The notes under the pieces are model-generated. The model was given only the letters and a program-made list of their open reading frames with translations. It made no database searches and was not told the origin of the DNA. Below, piece by piece: positions 9,625 to 21,514 of a DNA stretch of 64,000 nt. The stretch lies in the NCBI GenBank assembly GCA_016800925.1, contig JABCPU010000055.1, positions 1-64,000 of the forward strand, read 5' to 3'. The position numbers were made by a program, and so were the translations under genes. The first letter of the stretch is position 1, and every line of letters begins with the position of its first letter. Source of the DNA: Suillus spraguei (taxonomy: Eukaryota; Basidiomycota; Agaricomycetes; Boletales; Suillaceae).

Positions 9625-11040
9625 AACTGAATGCGCTTCGATGGGCGCCGCTTGTTTGGACACTGCGCCTGGTTGCGCACTTGCTCTCGTGCATCAATAT
9701 CCAAGTTACCTATTTACTGTTCCAGATTAATTCCCTGCTGTATTTGTTACCAATATCACTCATAGCCATCCAATTTTACACCGTATCTCTGTCCTTCAAT
9801 CACTGCATCTTTCAAGCTTTCTCATTACTACTCTTGCTCTTTAAAAGCGGTCTTACTTGTTCTCGATATTCCATCCATGATTTGTATGCTGCTCTAGTAT
9901 TTGTGTTATCGATCTAGGTATTTGACATGAATAGACCACCGCGTTTTCATCGTGGGCCACTGAAATGCTCAATTGTGGTTGCCGACGCCTCATTATCACG
10001 TGGTCCAATACACGTGCGCGCGAACGCTCGCGCAGCGCGTCGAGCGTACTCGGACGACTAAAGTACCAATATGGGCATAATTAGGTGAGTCACTCCCCAA
10101 TTATCCGAATATTGTGATGTCTTATTTCCGGAATGTTTTGTTCTTGCCATTCACCCAGCTTACGAATAAAGCAGGTTTGAGTTACAAATGTTTCTGATGA
10201 GTAATATGATTCGTATTTTTGAACGTTGATGCGACTGTAACGCATATATCAATTGAAGCACAGAGCGCAACCTGTATTATTCGAGCAGATCATTCATGGT
10301 GGGTGCGAAGAGTCGTGTAACAGATTCGGGTGACAGCTACAGCAGCTCCGGGTTTCATGGCCACTGTTTGTGTTGTAACAGGAACCGCAATTGACGTGGT
10401 GGATGCAGATACCTAGCGTTTTGACATAGTCTTCGAACTGCAGCGAATCCGGGCGAACCAATTCTACTCTCCCTCAACTGATCTACCCGTAAATCTGTAT
10501 GTATTTGGCACTGAAAATTTGAAACCTGTACATGTACTCAATCGTTGCCTATCTTTGCTCGCCCAGCAGATCCGCAGTACATGAATTTCTACATATGGTA
10601 TCATGGATCATAATGCTCACACGAACAGATCCGTATACAAGAGTTTGTCGATCCAAATTCACGTATGGGTCATACTGTAACGAGAAAAGTTGAGTCGTTG
10701 TACACCCTGCCTAATTTTATTGTCAGTGCATTAAAGCCACGGGAACTTCGGAGACTCTATGGCTCAGCACAGTAATGTTTCATCATGTTGATGAGGTTTT
10801 GCTACTATTTGTGGTGACACATGGGACAGGTGAATCTACGCTTCCCTTTCTTTCAATCTGACCGGTGGACCCACATTTCAAAAGCACGCGAGGGTACGAG
10901 CCAATACGGCAGCGTTACCACTCGCTAGCAAAAATTGGCGTAAGTCGAAATCATGTTTCAGAGCCCTTGTCTTATAACACGGATATCTGATTTCTCCGTT
11001 CACTCTTCTCAACGTTCATGACACGAGTCCGACAACCTCC
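9625..11040. other. Intergenic, long 5' region of the terpene synthase
   Basis: About 1.4 kb. The first 300 bases are T-rich and read as 3' flank of the small protein gene. The rest has short frames only. The one feature that stands out is the CG-rich CACGTG cluster at 9998-10060. Confidence 0.5.
9998..10060. promoter_or_regulatory. Paired CACGTG boxes around CCAAT, followed by a CpG cluster
   Basis: CACGTG occurs at 9998-10003 and again at 10011-10016, with CCAAT between them, followed by an unusually CpG-dense stretch (GCGCGCGAACGCTCGCG). CACGTG is the E-box bound by bHLH regulators and CCAAT is bound by the HAP/NF-Y complex (established). It lies about 370 bases past the preceding gene and 1 kb upstream of the terpene synthase, so the target gene is uncertain. 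Confidence 0.35.
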
Positions 11041-12367
11041 ATGGCTTCTACCGCAACCTGTACCGTCACTTGTCCTGTCTTCAAGTCTACAGAGTTCATT
11101 ATACCTGACTTCTTCAGCAATTGCCGCTATCCCATGCGATTAAACCCTCACTGTTATTCTGTATCTCTTGCTTCTGAACAATGGCTTTGTAGCAAAGCCC
11201 ATCTAGTAGAGCCAGAGAGTACCAAATATACGAGCTTGCGCGCAGGTTACTTCGCTTCAGCTTGTTACCCTGATGTGGATGCTTTCCATCTCAAAGTCTG
11301 CGCAGACTTCCTGTGCTGGTCGTTCAAATTAGACGACTGGCTCGAAATCGATAGGTTCGACGTTAATGATGCATGGGGAGTACGTGACTGTTGCATAGCT
11401 GCGTTCCGCGATCCTGTGAACTTCCAGACCGAAAGATATAGCGGAAAATTGTGCAAATTGTGCGTTTATTTTCTTTATCACACACACTCTAACCATCTTA
11501 CAGTTTTTAAATTGCGGTGGTTCATCTTTGCGGCAAAGGAGATAGACAACCTTGTCAAGGGACATGTCGATGATGTTGAATCTTATATCGAATTGAGGCG
11601 CGACTTGAGTGGCTGCAAGTCTTGCTTTGCTCTTATCAAATCCGCCAATCAAATTCATCTTTCCGAAAAAGTAGTCTCGCATCCGGTCATCATGGCCCTG
11701 GAGGAGGCTACCAATGATTTTGTTTCTTGGTCAAATGTAATGCCTCATTCCGTCGTCGAAGTTAGGGCACTACTGACATCGTTGCTGACAGAATAATTTC
11801 TTCTATAACAAAGAGCAGTCTCACCACAACACACATAACTTAGTTGCTGTGCTCATGCGCAATAAAGGTCTCGACCTGCAAGATGCTATTGACTACTGTG
11901 GCCGGCTATGTAATATCTCCCTCCAGCGCTTTGAAGAAAACATTGCTGTCCTTCCCTCGTGTGGAGAAGAAATCGACAAGGAAGTGCCTATCTATATCCA
12001 AGGGCTGCAGAACTGGATTACTGGTCCGCTGCAGTGGTCCTTCGTGACAGCCTGCTATTTCGGGAAGGATACAGACAATAGATATTGTCAAGCTAATTCC
12101 AAAGCAGCCCTGGTGAAATTTATAGCTATTGCTCTATTTGAGACCTTTTCACTTGCTCGTGAAATGCTGCCTTCTTCAGCTGAAACCTTGCTTGTCATAT
12201 GCCCCGACTCACTGCGATTAGTGAGAGAAGGGTTTTTTGTCAGATGCAAATGTACCGTTGATGACGCAACGGCCCTTTTTTTTTGTCTACTCTCGTTGCA
12301 CCTCTTGAATGCATTATTTTGGTTGGTTCCTATGTGCTCTCTACCTATCTCAGCGATTTTGAGCTGA
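11041..12367 (+). CDS. Sesquiterpene synthase-like, key residues altered
   Basis: Class I terpene cyclase family, which normally ionises farnesyl diphosphate with Mg2+. Start MASTATCTVTCPV; the frame contains the first Asp-rich motif region LDDWLE, the family segment DDVESYIELRRDLSGCK, and EATNDFVSWSN. An intron at 11737-11791 joins SWSN to NNFFYNKEQ and then THNLVAVLMRNKGLDLQDA and LQNWITGPLQWSF. A second, in-frame intron is likely at 11460-11513. The NSE/DTE metal site, normally NDIFSYNKEQ, reads NNNFFYNKEQ, so the Ser ligand is Phe. The family's RY diphosphate sensor reads CY (TACYFG). The segment after the Asp-rich motif is also short by roughly 30 residues. The C-terminal boundary is uncertain; the frame runs to TGA at 12365-12367. 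It is likely inactive or strongly diverged. Confidence 0.7.
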
Positions 12368-13385
12368 CGTGCTCCGTGTAGGAGAGATGTCTGTGTTCCT
12401 GTTGAAAACGCCGTCCGTTGTGACACGCGCACTTGATACTATTGATTATCCAGTGGCCACCTCATTTCGTCATTCATGATATTAAATCATAAGTATCTTG
12501 AGTTGCCGGTAAGTCAATGTTGGAATTATGACTCACTCTCAGCTGGTTGGTGCCACGGAAGTTGCAGGTAGGTTAGGAACATGCAGACTGACAAATTCTA
12601 GGAAACCTAGACAAGGTTTTGCATTGCACAATTCTCACTGCGATGATTGCCATTACAGAAAGCTATATGATATTCTATGACCTCGAATGATCTTGTATGA
12701 ACTTACTTGGAAAACGCCGATATCGCAACAGATAAATCATATATATTCATTCCGATACTCCAGTTATGTCCCAACTTATCCTCTTAATGACTGGCATAGT
12801 CACCATGATGGTCTACGAACCAGATGTTTTAACGCTATTTACGTATGCCAAACTTCGATACTTGTACATCACTCGTATTATGGGGATCCCTGATACATTT
12901 CCTGACCTATTTATTAGATGGCTCTCTCCCTCTCCTGATTTACGCGTACTTGAAGATGACCATGACTATATCGGACCATGGCCTCATGAGGAGCTCAAGG
13001 TATTCTTGGCACGATCAATTATGTAGATTGTCCCCTGAAGAGCCTTATCAATATTAATAATTATAGGTATCGGAGAGGATACGACTGAGGAACTAGTAAA
13101 GGAATATTTGCATTGCCCTATTTCCTTTCCTCAAAAGTGATAGTGGATCCTGTGCATTCGAGTGATGGGCTTGCATAAAATTCAGTCAAACCCTTAGTAA
13201 CTTATTAGTGAGTACTAGGAGTACTTTAATTTCGGTCAAACACAAATTACTCACTGCAGCCTGAGTGTGTGAGCTACAACGAATTGAGACCTCAAAGTAT
13301 AATGGAGTTCACTTTACTTCGCACAACCTACTCGACAATACGCAGCTAGGAGTACTCCGGATACACCAGTTCTGGCAGTGTGAGA
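12368..13385. other. Intergenic, only short unrecognised frames
   Basis: About 1 kb between the terpene synthase and the 3' end of the TGS1 gene. A frame at 12766-13026 (86 residues, hydrophobic start MSQLILLMTGIVTMM) is open but matches nothing I know, and I could not connect it to further exons. Confidence 0.4.
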
Positions 13386-14447
<1,062 letters not shown>

Positions 14448-14628
14448 GGTAAGCCAGGGTGAGCGTACACTTGCACGTTGTTTTCGTATGTAATTCGCGG
14501 AGTTATGATATCTAGCCGCCCTATCCGATGGCTCCTTCCAGAAAGTACTACCAAGTTTGAAGTACTGTAGTCACCACTTCTTGACAAACCATTTCTTGAC
14601 CAAGTCTCTATTCTCTTCATGGTTGGAG

Positions 14629-17600
14629 ATGGACGTCGATATCGACCCGGATTATGATGTACCAGATTTTGTACGGGCCTGGCATCCATCAGTTCGTCGA
14701 CCTATTATTCCACCCGACCCGACGATTTACCACGAAGCCATTCATCCTCGTGCTATTTTCGAGCTTTGTGAAACTCCCTCCGGCGATTATATATTTGTTG
14801 TTCCATATTCCTGCACACATTGCCGTTCGTCAAAGCAAACTTGTTCGCGTCTTTTGCCCTGCGATCGGTGCACCAAGATTGACCGGCCTTGTGATGCCAG
14901 TCAACCAGGTTATCAGAAGCTTCCCCCGCCCAAGGTGACCAAACGTAGAAAACATGCACTAACCCCTGTATCCGAGTCCCCATCAACATCCAGAATATCC
15001 CAAACCCCTCCCGCGCCACCCTCCAAGATGATAGTAGCTTCGAAATCCAGCCAACCCATAATAACTTCTTCAAATCCTCGGTCACCAAAGAAACTGAAAT
15101 CAACTCATCCGAGTTCTCCAACTACTCCCCCAAAAACTTCCAAATGCAAGGGGAATAAGAACAAGGTTGATGGTGACCCCCTTCAGAACGTCCCACTGAA
15201 ACAACCAGTCAACCTGGAAACTAGGAGCGGTTAGTACCTCGTCAGCTTTTCTCGTTCGTGCACATAACGCGTTACGAATAGATGCCATAGTCTCCACAGC
15301 GCCGGTTTGGACTTTTGTTAGGCCTCCAAAGACCAAGTTTGCAATTGACAGCTGTGCAGCTGTTCCCACAGTCGATACACTTCCTTGCACACCATGCATG
15401 CCTCGAGTCTGGGCAAACGTAAAGTACCTCGAAATAATGAATGTGAATCGAGTTTAACTAGATACCCAGTCTCGCGCAGAAATTGTTTCGATATTCCCTG
15501 AACTCACAAAATCTCTTACGGGCATCGTATGGCGGCAGTTCGAAATGCCCGCATTGTTCCTAGAGCATCCTCATCCTGAGCATTCGTGGAGAGACGAAAA
15601 CACTCTGGAAGTTGTTTTGTGAGTTCCTTCCGTTTTAAACCCTTAGTCACTGATTGGGCGGTATCGAATATAGGGAGTGGAGTTATCGATATGGACCTGG
15701 GGTACTTGTATGTGGCGATTCACATGACATAACGCATGACAAGATGCCCTCCGATAACAGTGGTCTGGCAGTACGGGTTAGAACTCGGTAGATTTGCTAG
15801 GCTTGTGTGCTGATCTCGAATGTAGGCGGAGCAATGTGGGTCCCTCAAGGATGCAGTGTCCTTCTTCACTCCTATCAAAAGCGACTATCTCCAGTTCAAT
15901 TTCTCATCGTTCACTGCACCTCTGGCTACGGGATCCGAAGGTGGGCTCGTTCGAATTCTTTCTATTCCATCACTTAGATTATAAGAAGTGTTGCCATCCG
16001 ATTCCATGGCCATGCCACAATTATCCACGTCAGCCCCGTTACCGGTACTCAATCCACCATCGCCGACGGCCTTGTCTCCATCTCCAGTTCCAGAACCAGA
16101 TACGCCAGCGGTGTCTTCTCAAACTCTTCAAGTCCAACACCAAATACCTGAACAAAAGCCATTTGAGATCGAGACCTTAGATCAGTGTCGTGTGGACAAA
16201 ACCCCCATACTTGTTTTCGTATCCCGAGAAAGTGGGCTCTTACCCCTGCAGCTCCCTCCCGAGTACGCATGCTGTTGTTTGGGTTTATTTGTCATATCTG
16301 ACCTGAGCGTCAGTTTTTACTCGTTCTACTGGTCACGTTTGTTGACCTCCCTGCAGGCAGATATAGACAACACAGACATAACTATTTTAAAACTCAGAAG
16401 TGCGAACGCGTACGATGGCGCCTTACCTTGGAATGGGTACCGGGAGGCGAAGAAGGGTTATTGGAAAATATCAATGAGAAGTCATACCCATGGTGGATTA
16501 ATCCTGTCGAAAAGGAGGCCCACTCAATGAAGACACCCAGAGACCTGAGCGCCCTCTACTTTAGCTTTCTGCCTTTGGACCTCCTGGCAGGCTTCAAACC
16601 CAGCGAATTTTTTCCAAGAGGATGGTACTGTAGAGACTGCGGGATGCTTAATGCGCAGAGGTGTTTTCGGCACCAGATCTGCCAGAGTTCCAAGTGCAAT
16701 GTGATTTTTCGCCTTATCTAGTGTTGTCGAATCTTGCTGATTATGGCGGCAGCGTAAACTGGAGCGGGGAAAAGCAACGACAAAAATAAAGCCTTGATTT
16801 GCCATATTGATCCGCTACAAGCACTCCGAGGACCACACCATCGTTTACCCATACAGGATCCTCTCGATTACGCACCGTCGTCAGTCGGCAAAATTGATTC
16901 CTCATGGGACGACATGATGCGGAATTTGACGTATCAAGTTAACAGTGGTGTGAGAGTACAACATGTCTTCACTGGTAACCAAGAGATATTGCAGCAGGAT
17001 GCAACCAAATTACTCCTTAACATACAGAAAGATGTTATTCTTTCCCGCAGTGACCTACATAGTATGTATTTTTGTTGCTTTGATTCTAAAATGTGCGAAA
17101 TTTCAATCTCAGGCCCTTATTTCACCTGGTCCACGAAACTTGATCACAAGCATATCGGCTTTGGGGATCCGGCAGGACAGCTTGAAATACCTGGACTTGT
17201 CTTCGACATCCAGGATATCTTACTTCACTATATGCAGGCGTATGGCGAAGTCAACGATGCCAACATCAACCATATCATAATTCAAGCATGGGCCACTCCG
17301 GGCTCGAGACGGGTAAGTCAGAAAGGACACTTGATGCTGTTTTTCCCCCTAATGGCGACTAGGGCGCTATTTTCAATGCGAAGAATCACGTTATCACCAT
17401 CATCTGTCTGGGTGCCGAAGTCGTCATGAATTTGGTACCCAAACGTGGTTTTCCGGAGATTCCCATCGAAAGCGCGGAGGACCACATGGAGATTGATAGC
17501 GAGCGGATCTTAAGTGCGTCACAGCTGGCGGATAATGGTTGTTCGGAAACTCTTGCGTCGGCAGCAGTAATTGTGTCAAACGACTGCCGCCAAACTAGGG

Positions 17601-17965
17601 GTGACCTTAACGCCGCAAATCAACCTCAGGACCTGGCGAGTCTTGAGGCATCTGGGTCGTCAAGTAATGTGGGGGATGGCAAGGTAGCCGGAAAAGGGAA
17701 GGGTACTGGTGGCAAAAAGGGCAAGCAAGCGCCCTTGGAACTTTCCGTGACCCTAGTTCATGGTGATGCTATCATTCTCGAGGGAGATGACTTTGAGGTG
17801 AGGGGCATCACGCGACCGCGTCTTTAATGTACTGCTGATGATAAGTACGTTAGTACCAAATCAAGCGCAGCGGAACTACGATTCGTGAGTATTTTGAGCT
17901 GGAAGCTTTTGGTTTCTAACTTAAATGACGTGGCTTGGCTAGTTCTCATTGGGTCTTATGAGTGA
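14629..17965 (+). CDS. Zn2Cys6-containing basidiomycete protein with beta-barrel-like C-terminus
   Basis: A long multi-exon gene. The N-terminal region carries a fungal Zn2Cys6 cluster (CTHCRSSKQTC, then LPCDRCTKIDRPC), followed by a basic Ser/Pro-rich linker. Exons then splice in frame: SDAIVSTAPVW, TQSRAEIVSIFP, LEWSYRYGPGVLVCG, AEQCGSLKDAVSFF, a Pro-rich linker, LEWVPGGEEGLL, WYCRDCGMLNAQRC (a second Cys-rich motif), HVFTGNQEILQQ, GPYFTWSTKLD, IIIQAWATPGSRR and VTLVHGDAIILEGDDFE. Introns at 17798-17853 and one beginning at GTGAGT near 17884 give YQIKRSGTTILLIGSYE before TGA at 17963-17965. The motif LVHGDxxxLEGDDFE resembles strands of cupin or AlkB-like barrels (inference). Likely nuclear. 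One linker junction near 16310-16430 and one near 16710-16800 are not settled. The alternative start is 14557. Confidence 0.6.
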
Positions 17966-18213
17966 TCGGCACGGATCGGTCGGTCGTCGTCTTGGAAGTT
18001 TCAGATCTGAGGTTAACTAAATATTAAATATTGTCATTATGCGATAGCCTTTGCTTGTTCTCGGGTCGTTTATAACAAGGGAGGGGTCCTCCTCGTGCAT
18101 CGTAGTTAGAGCGCTAGAGCGAATCCGAAAGCAGCAATCAAATCTCTCAAACACTCGAACTGGCTGGCGCCTGCTGAGCCTGATTCTTCACAGCAACTAA
18201 CCTCCACAAAACT

Positions 18214-20649
18214 ATGGCTAAAACATCCACATCTACAGATGTACAAGACCCAAACTGGGGAAGAGGTAAATGCTACGTCGCACTTCTGTGAATAGAAGTT
18301 AAACTTTTCCACACAGTACTAATTTGCGGTGGGACGGACTGGTGAGCGAGTCCAAAGCGACGAACTAGCCATTTGAGCTCGGGTATTTATGAATGGATGT
18401 TGTGCGCTTTTCACAGGCCGAAACTAGGCAGGAAAGAACGTGGTGGAAAAGGTGAAGGCAATCCTGATGCGTGCGTCGTTCGCCAGCTAGCATAGCTACA
18501 TCAGCTCAAAAACAAATTTCTATATCCCAGACCAGACCTCCTCGAGCCCCATATCCTCCGTTCTCTCAGCAATATCAAAATTGCTTCCATACACGCGTCA
18601 TGTTCCGGGTGTCACTTCGTCCTTCTTGACGTGGACGGTGCAGCGTGGATGTTTGGGCGGAATGCATCTTCTGCGCTTGGCCTGTCAGGAGAGGACGCGA
18701 TATCGGAAGACACTCCGCGACGCGTGCTTCCGACGGACTTGGGTGCAGAAGAAGGAACTAGATTCGTGTATGCGGCATGTGGACGTAGTCATTCCTTGTT
18801 AGTAGGTGATGATGGACAGGTCTGGTCTGCGGGTGCAAATAACTTGGGTCAAGTGAGTCGTGTTCTTAGCTCGTGATTTTTGTTGTGTAGGTTGACTGGC
18901 TGGGGTATGTCAGTGTGGCCATCCGGTCGTTGCGCAGATATCCACTTTCGAAGCGATTGAAGGACCTTTTCTTAATGGCGAAAGACAGCACGTCATCAAG
19001 GCAGCAGCGGGCATAACGTTTTCTATCATACTTACCGATGATGGCAAAAGTACGTACCCCTTGACGTATTCCGTCCTCTGCTAGCTGACGTCTCTCAGTC
19101 TTTTCTTTCGGCAGTGGCGAGAAGGGACAGTTAGGGAATGGTAGGACGGGAGAACATATTATTACCGGAAACAAGACGGCTTTTGACATTGAGACGGAGC
19201 CTAGTGAGCTTCGACATTCATTTGGTGACATCACTAGCTGATCTGTCCATAAAAGTACCCGTGAAAGGACTTGATGATAAGACTATCATAGACATCGCAT
19301 GCGGGCCGCAGCACAGCGTAGCCCTCGATTCTCAAGGGTAGGTACTATCTAAACTCAGTGATACGTCACTCAGGTGTTCTTAGCCTCGTGTACGTGTGGG
19401 GTTATAACGGCTACTGTCGACTTGGTCTGGGAAACCAACAGGACGTCCTCATCCCTAAAGTAGTCCCAAATGTACGTGCTAGTTCGGTTGTCTCCCGCGA
19501 ACCAGCGTTGAAATAGCTCAACTTAGTTTGCCGGACCGAATGAAATCACGATGGGCGCTCATATTATCGCCGGCCCTTCGAATACCGTGGTTCTAGACAA
19601 GCAACAATTATATTGGATGGCCGGAAAGGTCCGTAAACGGCAGACAATCGTGTGTTATTTCTGACCCTTTTTGCAGTGGAAGAATAGCGGAGAAGGTGTG
19701 CATCAACTGTCGGCTCGATTCGTTTATGCATTTACTTAGCTAACCTGGGTAGGATCCTCTGGCTCGCCGTACTCCTCATTTAGGTTTATCCAAGATCTAA
19801 TGTAGGATCTCTGCCTCTTACTTTGCTTGTTGATTTACTAATATGGCACTTTTTATCAGGGGTTGTAAGATATCTGGTGGCAGTTGCGGTGGAGTAACCC
19901 ATTTCGCTCTCACGACTGATGACGATGGCAGTGTCATGACAGTTGCTTGGGGACAAAATGCGTCCTATGGTAAGTGAAAGAAGAACTGTATGACTGATCC
20001 AACCTGAACGATGACTGCAAGGCGAACTTGGTTTGGGGCCCGATGAACCGAAAAGCGCCACAAAACCCACTCGCCACCAGCCGCTCGCCGGGATTGAGGT
20101 TCTAAGGTGAAGCACCCTTTGCTCGTATGTCGGTACAGTGTTTATATGATCCTGTACAGCGTGGCAGCCGGTCAACATACTACCTTATTCTTGGCAAAGC
20201 CAAATACCAAATTCTCTGATCTTCCACGTCATCCACTTGAGATCGATGCCCCTGAACTCTGTATAGTCTGTGAGAAGGACAACGGGGACGACGATCCTGC
20301 CTTGGAATGTGACAAGGTTGGTTATAATCATCTTAACTTTTGATGACAGTGCTTACGAGGTTGGATCCATAGTGCGACCATCCATACCACCTGGGCTGCC
20401 TTGATCCTCCTCTGGAGGCCATTCCAGAAGGTGAATGGTTCTGTCCTAAATGCGTCGGTGAGCTGGGTGCACTTTCAGGTCACGACAAATCGTCCGGGAA
20501 AAAGGGCACCAAATCGTCACCAGACACCAAGGGGGGCACGAAGAGGAAGGCAACTTTTTCTTCGAAAGAAGGCGGTAAGTATCCGACTGATCTTTCTGTG
20601 ACCTGCTGATCTCTGACGCCTCTTCATAGCTCCTAAACGTAAAAAATAA
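18214..20649 (+). CDS. RCC1-repeat protein (RCC2-like) with C-terminal PHD finger
   Basis: Exon 1 starts [17 protein letters not shown] and splices to VLICGGTDW, then [17 protein letters not shown]; this N-terminus resembles RCC2/TD-60 proteins. RCC1 blades follow: [95 protein letters not shown] then [10 protein letters not shown], and [11 protein letters not shown]. After a short linker comes a complete PHD zinc finger: [20 protein letters not shown], spliced to [13 protein letters not shown] and WFCPKC (Cys4-His-Cys3). The tail is basic (APKRKK, stop 20647-20649). RCC1 blades form a seven-bladed propeller that binds chromatin or small GTPases; PHD fingers read histone H3 tails (established). 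The combination suggests a chromatin-bound regulator. Roughly ten short introns interrupt the gene. Confidence 0.88.
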
Positions 20650-21514
20650 CAATGCATGGAAGATATGCAGGACCCAAACATACTACATCCGGAACTATAC
20701 CTTCTCTGAAAATGTTCTTTGTGTACTACATTGACCATTCTCGGTGTAACGTTTAGCTGGGTCTTACCACTCTCGATGTTATCTATTTACCTGAACAGTG
20801 TACATAGTCTTTTCGCATTCCCCATTTTATCGATGTTATGCTGTGTATAATTTCGTTTTTATATGTAGTCAACTCTTCATGTCAGGTGACACTATAGACA
20901 GCCCTGCACAGGCTGCAATCTTTATTCGTAAGTATTATTTGCACGACAACTTCTGTGCTAGAAATCACCATGCGATATTTTGCTATGCACATCATGCGAT
21001 GGCATGGCTTAACTGCTAGTGTACATGGATTCTAAACGCTTCCGGATAGCTCGAGAAGGAAGATGGTGCAGCCCTGACTAGGACTATATAAGTGATTACA
21101 ATCGAAAGATCAGATATATATTTACATGGGCGAAAGTTGACGTTGGAGTGCAACGCTACTAGCCTCCGACTTGAAGTCGATTTAAACCACGGAATTTATC
21201 CGGTCAAGGTAAACGGCGTAAATTGGGTTCCCAGACCTCGCGTAGTTTAAGCGCTCGCTGACTAAGCGCTTCGCGAGGGATCGTTTTCACTTCGGTTGTA
21301 AGTCTTTGTCTTTGAAGCTAGTGGCACACCTCCAAGTTTCTTCCGACCCACGGTAACTTGGTATCTCGGATGGTATTAGATCTTTGACATGGTATACTCG
21401 CCGCTGGCAAATCTTGGGGTGTATGTACCACACACCTGCATCGCAATATTCGACTGACAGTGGACGACTTGGAATGAAAATAGTTCTTCCTGGCGGCGCT
21501 TCCCGGAGTTCTCG
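20650..21514. other. 3' flank and intergenic DNA, nothing recognised
   Basis: The first 200 or so bases are T-rich 3' flank of the RCC1-PHD gene. From about 21250 to 21500 there may be decayed sequence upstream of the WD40 remnant, but no frame is continuous enough to name. Confidence 0.4.
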
